A DNA stretch of 64,000 nucleotides from Halobacteriovorax marinus SJ (GCF_000210915.2 NC_016620.1:2852001-2916000); one strand, 5' to 3'; counted from the first letter of the stretch, positions 25,498-35,199 are shown. Numbers and translations: made by a program. The notes: generated by a model from the letters alone, not told the origin.

Positions 25498-26646
25498 ATG
25501 GAAAAGAAGTCTTTTTACAAAGATGGCACATTTAATGCGCATGTCATTTTGGGTGTACTAGCTGTTGCAATGATCGCAGTTTCAATTTATTTAACAAATC
25601 ACTACTTTGGAGTGAAGTTTCCAACAAGTATTAGCGATAGCTCTACTATGTGTAACTTCAATTCATTCTTTAACTGTGACACAACAACCAACTCACCTGC
25701 TTCAAATATTGCAGGAGTACCAATCTCTCTCTTTGGTGCACTTATTGGAGCATTCCTCCTCTTTGGTTTCCTATTTAAAGACGAAGAATTTGAAGGTACT
25801 AATCACATACTACTTCTTGTTAACGCTGTAGGATGCTTAGTACTATTTCTCTATTCACTTATAGCTCTTGGTGGACTTTGTCCTATGTGCTCTGTTTACT
25901 ACTTCCTCTCTTGGGGTGCTCTCTTTATTTTCTACAAGAACAGCTCCCATAGATTTTTAAGTATTAAGCCAGTTGCTATTTACCTAGTAGTTACGCTTGT
26001 TGCTTCTGGTATCACGTACTATGGAGTTTCTGGAAAGCAAGATGAAATAAATAAGCTTGCTCCTTCTCTTTTAAGTCAATACTGGAACCTTCCTAACCTT
26101 GGAAAGCCAGCAACGGATTCAGAGTTTAGAATTGCTTCTGCAAGTGAGAACTTCACAGATGCACCACTTCAATTAACATTCTTTTCTGATTTTCAATGTC
26201 CTGCGTGTAAGGCCCTTTCAGATAATTCTCACGCAATTGCAAGAAAGTACCAAGGGAAGATTAATATTCAATATATGTACTACCCTCTCGATCACAACTG
26301 TAACCCTAAGATGCAAAGACCTCTTCACACTCTGGCATGTCAGGCCGCTTACTTAACAACTTGTCTTCCAGAGAAGTTTGGAAAAGTTCATGATGATATC
26401 TTTAACAATCAACAGAGTCTTTCTATGCAATGGCTTACTGATTACGCAAAGAAAGAGAATGTACTTGAGTGTATGAATGCTCCTGAAACAAAGAAGAAAG
26501 TTCAGGATATCATCGCTAGAGCAGAGCCATTTAATATTAACTCAACACCTACAATGCTAGTGAATGGAGTTAAGATTGAGGGTGTACTTCCTCTTAATCA
26601 ACTCTACATCATCTTAGATGATATATTAGCTAAATCTAAAAAGTAG
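25498..26646 (+). CDS. VKOR-DsbA fusion, disulfide-bond-forming membrane protein
   Basis: The 382-aa protein joins both parts of a disulfide system. Residues about 15-175 are the four- to five-helix VKOR domain, with the loop cysteines in MCNFNSFFNC and the quinone-proximal CPMC at 128-131. Residues about 210-380 are a periplasmic DsbA-like thioredoxin domain with CPAC at 234-237 and the cis-Pro in NSTPTMLVNG. The VKOR half re-oxidises the DsbA half and passes electrons to quinone, replacing DsbB. This suits the many Cys-containing exported proteins in the window. The start at 25498 is set by AGGAG 6 nt upstream; an in-frame extension into the pgeF gene is rejected. Confidence 0.92.
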   Translation: MEKKSFYKDGTFNAHVILGVLAVAMIAVSIYLTNHYFGVKFPTSISDSSTMCNFNSFFNCDTTTNSPASNIAGVPISLFGALIGAFLLFGFLFKDEEFEGTNHILLLVNAVGCLVLFLYSLIALGGLCPMCSVYYFLSWGALFIFYKNSSHRFLSIKPVAIYLVVTLVASGITYYGVSGKQDEINKLAPSLLSQYWNLPNLGKPATDSEFRIASASENFTDAPLQLTFFSDFQCPACKALSDNSHAIARKYQGKINIQYMYYPLDHNCNPKMQRPLHTLACQAAYLTTCLPEKFGKVHDDIFNNQQSLSMQWLTDYAKKENVLECMNAPETKKKVQDIIARAEPFNINSTPTMLVNGVKIEGVLPLNQLYIILDDILAKSKK

Positions 26647-26652
26647 TCATAC

Positions 26653-27456
26653 ATGGGCAAGAAGAGAAGAGAGATACCAACCTTTGAGAATCCAATAATC
26701 GAGACGCACTGTCATCTCGATTATTTGAAAGAAGAAGAGCTAAAGGATGTTCTCTCAAAAACTCTTGCCCATAATATTGAGAAAATCATAACAATTTCAG
26801 TTGCTCCCAATAATCTACAACCTGTTCTAGAATTAGCTCAAACTCACTCCAATATCTACTGCACGCAGGGAATTCACCCTCATGAGGCAAAGGACTGGAG
26901 TGACGAGGTTGAAAAGAGAATCAGAGAAAACCTTAAAGACGAGAGCGTTGTCGCTGTCGGAGAGATTGGCCTTGATTTCTACTACAACAAGTCGGTTAAA
27001 GATATACAAATTGAAGTCTTTAAAAAGCAATTAGAGTTGGCCATTGAATTTGAAATGCCAGTGGTCATTCACACTAGAGAAGCGGATGAAGAGACCATCG
27101 AAATCCTAAAAGAGTACGCTCCCAAAATGAAATACAAAGGCGTTGTCCATAGTTTTACTTCGGGACAAGAGCTCGCCAAGTGCGCTATCGACTTAGGCTT
27201 CTACCTTGGCTTCAATGGAATCATTACTTTTAATAACGCACAAAATGTCCGCGATGTTCTAGAGCTCTGTCCACTTGAGAGAGTCCTACTTGAAACTGAT
27301 GCTCCCTTCTTAACTCCTGTACCATACAGAGGAAAAGAGAATGCTCCCTACTACCTACCTTTTGTTGCCGAAAAGGTGGCCGAGGTGAAGAATTGCGAGC
27401 TGGATTTAGTGCTCAAAACTTGCTACCAGAACTCGAAGGACTGCTTCCTCCTTTAA
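26653..27456 (+). CDS. TatD-family metal-dependent hydrolase
   Basis: The 267-aa TIM-barrel protein has the metal site ETHCHLD (HxH, residues 17-23), GEIGLDFYY (Glu ligand), VVIHTREAD, KGVVHSFTSG and LLETDAPFLTP (Asp ligand). TatD proteins are 3'-5' exonucleases active on DNA/RNA ends and damaged DNA. Length is typical. It lies 6 bp after the VKOR-DsbA gene and ends the operon; no hairpin terminator is obvious. Confidence 0.9.
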   Translation: MGKKRREIPTFENPIIETHCHLDYLKEEELKDVLSKTLAHNIEKIITISVAPNNLQPVLELAQTHSNIYCTQGIHPHEAKDWSDEVEKRIRENLKDESVVAVGEIGLDFYYNKSVKDIQIEVFKKQLELAIEFEMPVVIHTREADEETIEILKEYAPKMKYKGVVHSFTSGQELAKCAIDLGFYLGFNGIITFNNAQNVRDVLELCPLERVLLETDAPFLTPVPYRGKENAPYYLPFVAEKVAEVKNCELDLVLKTCYQNSKDCFLL

Positions 27457-27551
27457 AATCAAACACTTAGTCACGAGTAGAATCTACACACTCCCTTTAT
27501 TTGGATAAATTCTCTGTTAAAATAACGCACTTCACAAAAAGGTGGGAGCTT

Positions 27552-28946
27552 ATGAAATCTATTCTTAAAATGGCAGCGTTATTGTTGTTAAGTACAATGA
27601 TAAATACTTCTTTTGCTAAGAACTTCAGTGCCAATGTTCTTGCTCCAAATTTGGTTGGATTTACAAATGATGTAGAAGAAAATAGAAATCAGTGGGCCAA
27701 GTTTGAAAGCGATTTAGAAAAAATGAAAGAGCTTGGAATCCAATCCATCTCAACAAATATCTGGTGGTCTCTAGTTGAATCATCAGATAATAATTTCAAC
27801 TGGAGCTATTATAAAAAGCTCTCTGAAATCATTATTGATAAGGGGTTAAAATGGTCCCCAATCATTTCTTTTCACAGCTGTAAAAGTAATGAAGACGACT
27901 GCAATATACCTCTTCCAAGCTGGGTATTTAATAAGTACTCTGCTCATGAAAGTATTAATGACATTAATGATCTAAAGTTCATTTCTCAAAGTGGTGCCGT
28001 AAATGACGAATATATTTCTTTCTGGGCCACTGAAATTGTGGCCACAGAATATAAAGAGTTCATTCAATCCTTTATAACTGAATTCAACTCTAAGAGTTCA
28101 AGTATTCTAGAGATCATTGTTTCCCTTGGACCAAATGCCGAACTTAGATTTCCAACTAATAACAATGAAGTGAGTTCATCAGCATACTCTAATCTTGCAA
28201 AGAGCTCTTTTAGATCGTTTATCAAAACAAAGTATAAGACGATTGATAATGTTAATGCTGCTTGGGAAAGTAATCTTGAGACAATCGAAGATATTCAACC
28301 TCCTCTAGATTCTTCATTCTATACAGCAGAAGAGTTCAAGAGCAATTATGGAAAAGACTTTTATGATTGGTATAACTCTTCTTTAAGTGAGCATGGAATT
28401 ATTGTTCTTACGACTTTAATTAGAGAGCTTAATAAAGAAGATTCTTCATTTTTAGGAAAGCCAATCGGTACAATTATTCCAGGTTCAATCTGGTCTCCTA
28501 CAAAAGATCTCAATCGACTCAATGAACTTAATGCTGGACTTATAAGATCCAGTGACAATTTCTGGGACAATAAGAATCCTGCATCAGGGTATGATCATAT
28601 TATTGGAACACTTAAGGATGCATCAGTTCTAACGAAGTTTGAAAATTTAAATATTCACTTAACTTCAATTGAAATGACGGCCCCAAAAGAGTCTAAGGTT
28701 GATGAGGAAGAGAGTACAAATTTAGCTTTTGAAATATCTAAGTTAGCAAAGATTTCAAATCTAGGAATAATGGGACAAAATCAGTCGGCCAATGTTCTTG
28801 GTTCTAATATAGCTTGGGACAATATTTGGAATGCCGTTCAGAATGCAAATTACACAGGATTAACGATTAAAACGATGAACGATATTTCTGAAAATCCACT
28901 TGCCTACGATTTCTATAAGTGGATTATTGAAAATATGAAGAAGTAG
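27552..28946 (+). CDS. exported beta-amylase (glycoside hydrolase family 14)
   Basis: The 464-aa protein has a signal peptide (MKSILKMAALLLLSTMINTSFA). It then follows soybean beta-amylase block by block: SISTNIWWSLVE, IISFHSCKSNEDDCNIPLPSWV and GPNAELRFP, whose Glu197 corresponds to the acid Glu186. TSIEM follows with Glu374 at the base Glu380 position, then GQNQSAN where GENA is usual. GH14 enzymes release maltose from the non-reducing ends of starch or glycogen. No starch-binding domain follows, so the protein is short. GGTGGGAG precedes the chosen ATG. Secretion suggests use of external, perhaps prey, glycogen (inference). Confidence 0.88.
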   Translation: MKSILKMAALLLLSTMINTSFAKNFSANVLAPNLVGFTNDVEENRNQWAKFESDLEKMKELGIQSISTNIWWSLVESSDNNFNWSYYKKLSEIIIDKGLKWSPIISFHSCKSNEDDCNIPLPSWVFNKYSAHESINDINDLKFISQSGAVNDEYISFWATEIVATEYKEFIQSFITEFNSKSSSILEIIVSLGPNAELRFPTNNNEVSSSAYSNLAKSSFRSFIKTKYKTIDNVNAAWESNLETIEDIQPPLDSSFYTAEEFKSNYGKDFYDWYNSSLSEHGIIVLTTLIRELNKEDSSFLGKPIGTIIPGSIWSPTKDLNRLNELNAGLIRSSDNFWDNKNPASGYDHIIGTLKDASVLTKFENLNIHLTSIEMTAPKESKVDEEESTNLAFEISKLAKISNLGIMGQNQSANVLGSNIAWDNIWNAVQNANYTGLTIKTMNDISENPLAYDFYKWIIENMKK

Positions 28947-28998
28947 AAAAGGGCAAAATTTTCCTCATCAATTAAAAAGAATAACCGATTAGCTAAGT

Positions 28999-29361
28999 AT
29001 GAAAAAAATCTACTTAGCTATTACTTTACTAATATTATCAACATCTATTAGTGCCAAGACTCAAGCGCTCTCTGTACGAAGTTATCTAGATACAGAATTC
29101 GATGCAATGTTTGAACTTAAGGTTCTAGAGTATCCAAAAATTATTCTAGACTGCCAAAGCTTCTTTCACCAACTTGTCGTCTATAGAAATAATTCTCAAT
29201 CAGGTGAGAAAACAACTTTTCATCTAGATTTTAGTCAGTGCTATGAAGCTCATGAATTTCTGTCACAGTCACAAATAGAGAGAAAGCCAATTTGTTTGAA
29301 GCTAGATTTCGACTACGGTGAAATTGGACTCTCCAACGAGCCTCAAGAATACTGCAAATAA
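28999..29361 (+). CDS. small exported protein of unknown function, 120 aa
   Basis: A signal peptide (MKKIYLAITLLILSTSISA) is followed by a 101-aa mature region with four cysteines, presumably two disulfides. No family was recognised. It follows the amylase by 52 bp on the same strand and ends 1 bp before the stop of the convergent lipase-like gene. Confidence 0.7.
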   Translation: MKKIYLAITLLILSTSISAKTQALSVRSYLDTEFDAMFELKVLEYPKIILDCQSFFHQLVVYRNNSQSGEKTTFHLDFSQCYEAHEFLSQSQIERKPICLKLDFDYGEIGLSNEPQEYCK

Positions 29362-29362
29362 T

Positions 29363-30346
29363 TTACTTTAAGATTTCTAATGCATTTGGGTGGGCCAATA
29401 TTTTTGAGAGGAAACTCTTCATTAAGTTGGTCTGTTCTTTTTCTTGCTCGTAACTTTCTCTTATTCTTGAGATCTCTCCCCAAATTGTTTCCCTAACCTC
29501 TCTAGAGTCATCTATTTGAGTATGTCCCTCTTTTCTAAGGTTATTAATCACCTCAGTTTTTGAATTATCTCTAGCGATATTTGGACCATCATTGAAGAAA
29601 GCGTCTTTATCTCCGATAAAGTTAATATTCTTTTTTACATTCTTAGGAATAATATCGTTATCAAAGCCAACAGAATCTAGCGTCACCAAGAGATCAATCT
29701 TTCTAAAACCATTTGCAAATGTATTTAAGTTATTAGCAATATTTACGATGGCATCTCCACCAAGGGAGTGACCTATGAGAATGATAGGCTCATCTTTTGG
29801 AGTTCTCTTTATCTGATCAATTACAACTTCTTCATCTTTCCAGCTAAAGTGAGAAGCGCCTTCGAGATCTTTGGCCATGCCCTCTAGCCCCTCATCATTA
29901 GAGCTTATCCCAGCTAAATGAAGACCACTCACGAAGATAACTTTAGCCCCTTCAATTTGACCGGCCTCTTCCTTATCAACAAAGACTTCTTTAACTTCTT
30001 CAATGGCCTCACTCTCAGGAATAACAGAGGACACAAGATCTATAGCTGTTCCAATCCCAGGCATATTCACTGCATTCTTGGCGACTCCAACAGCATCTTT
30101 CAAAAGATGTTTTGAAGCGCTCTTTAGCTCTCTTTCATTTTGCTTTAGGTTTTCCTTAACTTTTGAACCGAGATCTTTACTTTGATCTTTCGAAGTTTGC
30201 GACAACTCAACTTTGTCGGTAGGAGCTTTCTCAACTGGTAAATCACCGCTTCCCCCCTTGGCAGGAGAGATCAACTTCTTCCCTCTATTTTGAAGATAAT
30301 CGCTATGGGACTTATAGTGGCGCACGCCATTTCCAGTTTTCATCAC
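29363..30346 (-). CDS. alpha/beta-hydrolase (lipase)-like protein
   Basis: The 327-aa protein has no signal peptide. The first 110 residues are polar and basic with a helical part. From about residue 130 an alpha/beta-hydrolase core is visible: AKVIFVSGLHLAG (oxyanion strand), IILIGHSLGGDAIVN (nucleophile elbow GHSLGG) and LVTLDSVGFDND (likely acid). A candidate His lies in KEGHTQID. Triglyceride or phospholipid cleavage is plausible but not shown. Either of two adjacent ATGs may start it. Confidence 0.7.
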   Translation of the reverse strand: MMKTGNGVRHYKSHSDYLQNRGKKLISPAKGGSGDLPVEKAPTDKVELSQTSKDQSKDLGSKVKENLKQNERELKSASKHLLKDAVGVAKNAVNMPGIGTAIDLVSSVIPESEAIEEVKEVFVDKEEAGQIEGAKVIFVSGLHLAGISSNDEGLEGMAKDLEGASHFSWKDEEVVIDQIKRTPKDEPIILIGHSLGGDAIVNIANNLNTFANGFRKIDLLVTLDSVGFDNDIIPKNVKKNINFIGDKDAFFNDGPNIARDNSKTEVINNLRKEGHTQIDDSREVRETIWGEISRIRESYEQEKEQTNLMKSFLSKILAHPNALEILK

Positions 30347-30504
30347 TTTATTTTACTCTTGTGAGAGCTTTGACGCAGCCTAGAAAAACTCTCCCTATTT
30401 AATCCGAGGGAAATATTCAGGATTTCATCAAAGAACTACCCAAGTGCGTGTATTTATGGCATAGTCCTAGACATTAATATACCTTAAAATAACGCGGAGT
30501 AACT

Positions 30505-31521
30505 ATGTCCAAAATCAGAGTTGGAATTAATGGAATGGGAAGAATTGGTCGTACAGTTCTAAGAGAATTTTTCAATCGTGGAGTTGAAGAATTTGAAATT
30601 GTTGCAGTCAACAGTCCAGGTCATCCTGAAGACTATGTTCACCTACTGAAGTACGATTCTCTTCATGGAAAGTTCAATGCTGAAGTTTCAATTCAGGATG
30701 GACATATTTTAAATATTAATGGAACTAAAATTACATTTCATAAATACAAAGACCCTTCTGAAATTCCTTGGTCACATGACAAAGTTGATATTGTTATCGA
30801 TGCCACAGGAGTTTTCAAAGACAAGAAAGGACTTGGTAAGCACTTAAATGGAACAGTTAAGAAAGTTATTATGTGTGCCCCAGGAAAAGATCTTGATGGA
30901 ACATTTGTAATGGGAATTAATAACGAAGAATACGACTCTGAAAAACACCACATTATTTCAAATGCTAGTTGTACGACAAACTGTCTAGCACCAGTTGCAA
31001 AAGTTTTAAACGATGCTTTTGGAATTGAAAGTGGATTTATGACTACTGTTCACTCATATACTGGTGATCAAAGAATCCTAGACTCATCTCACTCTGATAA
31101 GAGAAGATCTAGAGCCGCTGCGATGTCAATGATCCCTACAACAACAGGAGCTGCAAAAGCTGTTGGACTTGTTATTCCTGAGCTTAAAGGAAAACTCGAT
31201 GGTTTCGCGATTAGAGTACCTACTCCAAACGTTTCTCTTGTTGATTTAAACGTAACACTTAAGAAAGAAGTTACTGCCGATGAAGTTAATGCTGTTTTAA
31301 AAGAAGCTGCAAATGGTGCTTTAAGTGGAGTTCTTGGATATGAAGAAGAAGAACTTGTTTCAGTAGACTATATGGGAATGAGAGAGTCATCTTGTGTTGA
31401 TGCTGGACTTACAAATGTACTAGATGGAACAAATGTAAAAGTTGTAACTTGGTATGATAACGAAGCCGGTTTCTCAAATAGAGTTATCGACCTTACAGTA
31501 TTTATCGGGAAACAACTCTAA
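30505..31521 (+). CDS. gapA: glyceraldehyde-3-phosphate dehydrogenase, type I
   Basis: The 338-aa enzyme oxidises glyceraldehyde-3-P with NAD and phosphate. It has the Rossmann start INGMGRIGRTVLREF, the catalytic SNASCTTNCLAP, HSYTGDQRILDSSH, and the C-terminal WYDNEAGFSNR. CGGAGTAACT precedes the ATG. It heads a gap-pgk-tpiA-secG run; its stop TAA shares its last A with the ATG of pgk. The upstream 158 bp contain a weak -35 and TAATAT-like -10 near 30472. Confidence 0.96.
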   Translation: MSKIRVGINGMGRIGRTVLREFFNRGVEEFEIVAVNSPGHPEDYVHLLKYDSLHGKFNAEVSIQDGHILNINGTKITFHKYKDPSEIPWSHDKVDIVIDATGVFKDKKGLGKHLNGTVKKVIMCAPGKDLDGTFVMGINNEEYDSEKHHIISNASCTTNCLAPVAKVLNDAFGIESGFMTTVHSYTGDQRILDSSHSDKRRSRAAAMSMIPTTTGAAKAVGLVIPELKGKLDGFAIRVPTPNVSLVDLNVTLKKEVTADEVNAVLKEAANGALSGVLGYEEEELVSVDYMGMRESSCVDAGLTNVLDGTNVKVVTWYDNEAGFSNRVIDLTVFIGKQL

Positions 31522-32726
31522 TGGCCCTTCACTTTATTGATGAATTAACAGAGGAACTCAAAGACAAGGTTGTCATTGCACGCTTTGACTTTAATGTTCC
31601 TCTAGATAAATCAGACAGAACGAAAATTACAGATACCACTAGAATTGATATGGCCCTTGAGACCATTCAATATCTATTGGAAAATGGCGTGAAGAAGTTA
31701 ATTCTGATGAGCCACCTCGGTAGACCAAAAGGAAAAGTAAACGAAGAGTTTACTCTCGAGCCAGTAGCGACATATCTTGCTGAGAAACTTAGAGAAGATG
31801 TTGTTCTAACTGAGTCTTGTTTGGACAGAGGAATTAGAACATTATTAAACCTCAATGAATCAAAAGTTATTCTTCTACAAAACTTACGTTTTCACCCAGA
31901 GGAAGAAGCTGGTTCATCTGAATTTGCAAAAGCTCTTGCAAGCTACGCTGATATTTATGTGAATGATGCATTTGGTGTCGCACATAGAAAGCATGCATCT
32001 GCTTATACAATCAATGCTTACTTTAAGAATAAGGCCTATGGTGGATTCTTACTAAAGAAAGAGATTCAAGCTCTAAGTAAAATTGTAGAGTCTCCAAAGT
32101 CACCATTTGTAGCAATTGTTGGTGGAGCAAAAGTTTCTGACAAAATTAAAATCATTGAAAGATTAATTATTAATGTCGACCACTTAATTATAGGTGGTGC
32201 TATGGCCTATCCATTTCTAGTGGCGAGAGGTCACGAAGTTGGTAACTCTCTTTGTTCACAAAGCGACGTTGCTCTGGCCAAGAGAATCCTTATGGGTTCA
32301 GGTAAGAATAAAGTTGTTCTCCCTGTAGATCACGTTGTTTCATCTGAGTTTGGTGGAAAACCAGAAGCATGTGACAATGTTGAAATTGATGGAGATAAGA
32401 TGGGCCTAGATATTGGTCCAAAGACTATCGCTCTATACACAGAGAAGCTAGCAGGAGCAGCGACAGTTCTATGGAATGGTCCAATGGGGCTATTTGAAAA
32501 TGAAGACTACGCAGCAGGAACGATGGCCATTGCAAAAACTCTAAGTGAGATGGAATCGGCCTTCACTCTAGTTGGTGGTGGAGACTCAGTAAGTGCAGTA
32601 AGAAAGTCGGGACTCTTTGATAAGATGTCTCATGTTTCAACTGGAGGCGGAGCTTCTCTTGAGTTTATTGAAGAAGGAAGCCTACCTGGAATACAGGCCC
32701 TAAAATTTGGTGTAGATTTAAATTAA
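31521..32726 (+). CDS. pgk: phosphoglycerate kinase
   Basis: The 401-aa monomeric glycolytic kinase transfers phosphate from 1,3-bisphosphoglycerate to ADP. Motifs are ARFDFNVPLDK, LMSHLGRPKGK, RFHPEEE, YVNDAFGVAHRKHAS, VAIVGGAKVSDKI, WNGPMGLFE and the closing VGGGDSVSAVRK...STGGGASLEF. All expected segments are present at normal length. The start overlaps the gapA stop by one base, which implies translational coupling. Confidence 0.97.
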   Translation: MALHFIDELTEELKDKVVIARFDFNVPLDKSDRTKITDTTRIDMALETIQYLLENGVKKLILMSHLGRPKGKVNEEFTLEPVATYLAEKLREDVVLTESCLDRGIRTLLNLNESKVILLQNLRFHPEEEAGSSEFAKALASYADIYVNDAFGVAHRKHASAYTINAYFKNKAYGGFLLKKEIQALSKIVESPKSPFVAIVGGAKVSDKIKIIERLIINVDHLIIGGAMAYPFLVARGHEVGNSLCSQSDVALAKRILMGSGKNKVVLPVDHVVSSEFGGKPEACDNVEIDGDKMGLDIGPKTIALYTEKLAGAATVLWNGPMGLFENEDYAAGTMAIAKTLSEMESAFTLVGGGDSVSAVRKSGLFDKMSHVSTGGGASLEFIEEGSLPGIQALKFGVDLN

Positions 32727-32735
32727 GGAGTTCAA

Positions 32736-33476
32736 ATGAGAGAGATACATATCGTTGGAAATTGGAAAATGAATCAAGAGCTTGAACAAGTTCGTGAATT
32801 TGCCAAGGCCCTTGAAGCAATGCCCTCTCTCAATTGCCAGGCATGGATTGCTCCACAAGCGATTCACGTTACAACTCTATTGAGTGCGACTTCTAAAGTT
32901 AAGGTTGGTGCCCAGAATTGCTCTAACCACAACTCAGGAGCCTTCACTGGAGAAACAAGTCCTAAATCACTTAAAGACCTTGGTGCACACTTTGTCATCA
33001 TTGGTCACTCTGAGAGAAGGGCCATTTTTAACGAAGAAGACACTCTTTTAAATGAAAAGGTCCTAAACGCTCTAGATAACGGACTCAAGACTATTCTCTG
33101 TGTTGGAGAAACTCTTGAGCAAAGAGAGAGTGGAGAATTTAAAGATGTCTTGGCCACTCAACTTCACTCAGGACTAAAAGGTATTAAAGCAGCTGACAAA
33201 GAAAATATCATCATTGCATATGAGCCAGTTTGGGCCATTGGGACAGGAAAAGTTGCTTCACCAGAACAAGCGGCGGAAGTTCACACTTTCCTCAGAGAGG
33301 AATTATCTAAAGTTGAGGCCCTAGACTCTGAGCAAACACCTATTCTCTATGGCGGTAGCGTAAAGCCTGAAAATATTGAAGGCTTATTAGAAAAAGTAGA
33401 TATTGATGGAGCTTTGGTTGGAGGAGCCTCTCTTAAAGCCGATAGTTTCATGGAATTATGTAAATTAAGTAAATAA
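32736..33476 (+). CDS. tpiA: triosephosphate isomerase
   Basis: The 246-aa TIM barrel interconverts DHAP and glyceraldehyde-3-P. Visible are GNWKMNQ (Lys), FVIIGHSERR (catalytic His), AYEPVWAIGTGK (catalytic Glu and flexible loop) and LYGGSVKPEN. It is preceded by AAGGAG and lies 9 bp after pgk. Confidence 0.97.
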   Translation: MREIHIVGNWKMNQELEQVREFAKALEAMPSLNCQAWIAPQAIHVTTLLSATSKVKVGAQNCSNHNSGAFTGETSPKSLKDLGAHFVIIGHSERRAIFNEEDTLLNEKVLNALDNGLKTILCVGETLEQRESGEFKDVLATQLHSGLKGIKAADKENIIIAYEPVWAIGTGKVASPEQAAEVHTFLREELSKVEALDSEQTPILYGGSVKPENIEGLLEKVDIDGALVGGASLKADSFMELCKLSK

Positions 33477-33571
33477 CATTTAATGACTAGATGCGTTTTC
33501 TTGCCAAAGCTAGTGATTATTTGATATTTAACTAGATACGTTTTATTAAGATTTTATAAGGTACTAAAATT

Positions 33572-33937
33572 ATGTTTCACTCTTTAATGATTTTCCATAT
33601 TGTTATTTCTGTTCTTCTAATTGTTCTTGTTCTCCTTCAATTTGGAAAGGGAGCCGAGGCAGGACTTCTATCAGGAGGAGCTGGAGACTCTACTTTCACA
33701 GGGACACAGCAGGGAAATATTCTTGGTAAGATCACAACAATCTTAGCAGTTCTCTTCTTAGGAAACTCAATTCTCTTAGCGAAGATTCAATCTACAAAAT
33801 CTTCTTCTTCGATTTTAGACGGTGAAGCTCCAATTGCAGCACCACTTAATAACGATGCAATGATGCCAAAAGCACAAGAGACAAAAACTCCTGAAACTGC
33901 AACACCGGCAGAAACAAAGAAAGAAGAAACAAAGTAA
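33572..33937 (+). CDS. secG: SecG, Sec translocon subunit
   Basis: The 121-aa inner-membrane protein has TM1 (about 5-25), the conserved LLQFGKGAEAGLLSGGAGDSTF segment, TM2 (TTILAVLFLGNSILLAK) and a polar Pro/Lys/Glu-rich tail. SecG assists SecYEG export. The gap-pgk-tpiA-secG order is common in proteobacteria. A 95-bp gap before it contains the imperfect repeat ACTAGATRCGTTTT twice (33486-33499, 33531-33544), perhaps for a separate promoter. Confidence 0.92.
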   Translation: MFHSLMIFHIVISVLLIVLVLLQFGKGAEAGLLSGGAGDSTFTGTQQGNILGKITTILAVLFLGNSILLAKIQSTKSSSSILDGEAPIAAPLNNDAMMPKAQETKTPETATPAETKKEETK

Positions 33938-33965
33938 TTAAAATAAGAAATTAAAAATAGACTAG

Positions 33966-33996
33966 GGCCTCTTTTTTAAGAGGCCTTTTTCTTTTT
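33966..33996. terminator. bidirectional terminator after secG
   Basis: GGCCTCTT-TTTT-AAGAGGCC (33966-33985) is followed by TTTTTCTTTTT. The stem includes the stop codon of the convergent HD-GYP gene. Confidence 0.8.
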
Positions 33997-35199
33997 AGCA
34001 CCATCGTCAACAGCAACTTTACCAAAGTTTTGCTCTTCCTTCTTAAAGAAGTCTGTCTGTTGCTTCTTGGCCGCAACCTGTCTAAACGGTAGTACATCAT
34101 GAGGCTGGCAAGGATCAAAGTCAGATGGGAGCTCTTTATTATGCGCCCTATCCACAACCTTAGAAATATTATTTGAAAAGAGCTCAAAGAGCTTTGGATC
34201 AATCTTCTTTCCAACACTTCTAGACATTACGCCTAGGGCCTCTTCTGGAGTTAAGGCCTCATGATAAGACCTCTTTGTTGTAATAGCATCAAAGAAATCA
34301 GCAATAGCTGTCACTCTTGCAAGAAGGTGAATATCATTGCCTTTTAGACCTGCAGGATAGCCTGTACCATCGAAGTTTTCATGGTGCTCATGAACGATTC
34401 TTTTAACAATTGAAAAGTCTACACCAGGACAGTCAATTTCACTTCCTTCAAGAAGATCAAAACCAAACTTTGGGTGCTTCTTAATAATAGTAAATTGCTC
34501 ATCATCAAGTTTACCAGCGTTATTGATAATATGAGTTGGAATTTTAATTTTTCCAAGATCGTGTAATAGACCTCCTAACCCAGCTAGAACCATTTCTTCT
34601 CTAGCAGCATTTGGTCTAAGAATCTTAAACATTGAAATACAATACATCGAAACATTTATCGAATGATCGTAGGTATAGAAGTCATGGAAACTTAAGTCTC
34701 CAATTAAACTTTGAACTTGCTTAACATCATAATCTTTAATCACGTCTACCATTGATTCAACGGAGTCTCTACAGCCACTAATAGTCTCTGTTAAAACTTC
34801 ATTGGAAAATTCTTTTGTAGGATCAAAGATAGTATCGAGGTAGTGTATCGCCGAGTCTTTTATGATCTCAGTCTTTAGCGTATCCGCCACACCTGAACAA
34901 TCCACTAAACTTCTGAGGTACATATCTCTCTGTGTCTCTGGAATATATAATTGATGATATTTTTTCTTAAAAGTAGTTATATCCTCAGAGTTAAGTATTC
35001 CATTCATAGGGAAGATTCTTACAAACTTCTCCTTGGCCTCATTAGTCGATGAGTTAACGTAGAGGTCATACGGAAGCGACTTCTCAACGAGAATCAAATC
35101 AAACCCTACAGAGAAAAAGCTTGTGTTCTTTGGTCTTAATATTTCAGACATAATACCTCTACATTTATCATATACTATATCGGCGAATTCCCCTCTCAT
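33976..35199 (-). CDS. HD-GYP domain protein, probable cyclic-di-GMP phosphodiesterase
   Basis: The 407-aa protein has an uncharacterised N-terminal region (1-150; it contains no receiver or PAS signature that I can see). The HD-GYP domain follows (about 165-365), with FYTYDHSINVS, LGGLLHDLGKIKIP, the HEHHENFDGTGYP signature and ARVTAIADFFDAITTKRSY. All metal-binding His/Asp residues are present, so hydrolysis of c-di-GMP is likely. The C-terminus is Lys-rich. The ATG at 35199 has AAGG upstream; a second in-frame ATG at 35151 has AGAGG 4 nt before it and is also possible. Confidence 0.88.
   Translation of the reverse strand: MRGEFADIVYDKCRGIMSEILRPKNTSFFSVGFDLILVEKSLPYDLYVNSSTNEAKEKFVRIFPMNGILNSEDITTFKKKYHQLYIPETQRDMYLRSLVDCSGVADTLKTEIIKDSAIHYLDTIFDPTKEFSNEVLTETISGCRDSVESMVDVIKDYDVKQVQSLIGDLSFHDFYTYDHSINVSMYCISMFKILRPNAAREEMVLAGLGGLLHDLGKIKIPTHIINNAGKLDDEQFTIIKKHPKFGFDLLEGSEIDCPGVDFSIVKRIVHEHHENFDGTGYPAGLKGNDIHLLARVTAIADFFDAITTKRSYHEALTPEEALGVMSRSVGKKIDPKLFELFSNNISKVVDRAHNKELPSDFDPCQPHDVLPFRQVAAKKQQTDFFKKEEQNFGKVAVDDGAKKKKAS

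Noticed and set aside
30357-30395. Possible sigma-54 site upstream of the lipase-like gene (minus strand AGGCTGCGTCAAAGCT)
   Set aside because: It has GG-N10-GC spacing but misses most other consensus bases, including TTGC; it is no better than chance.
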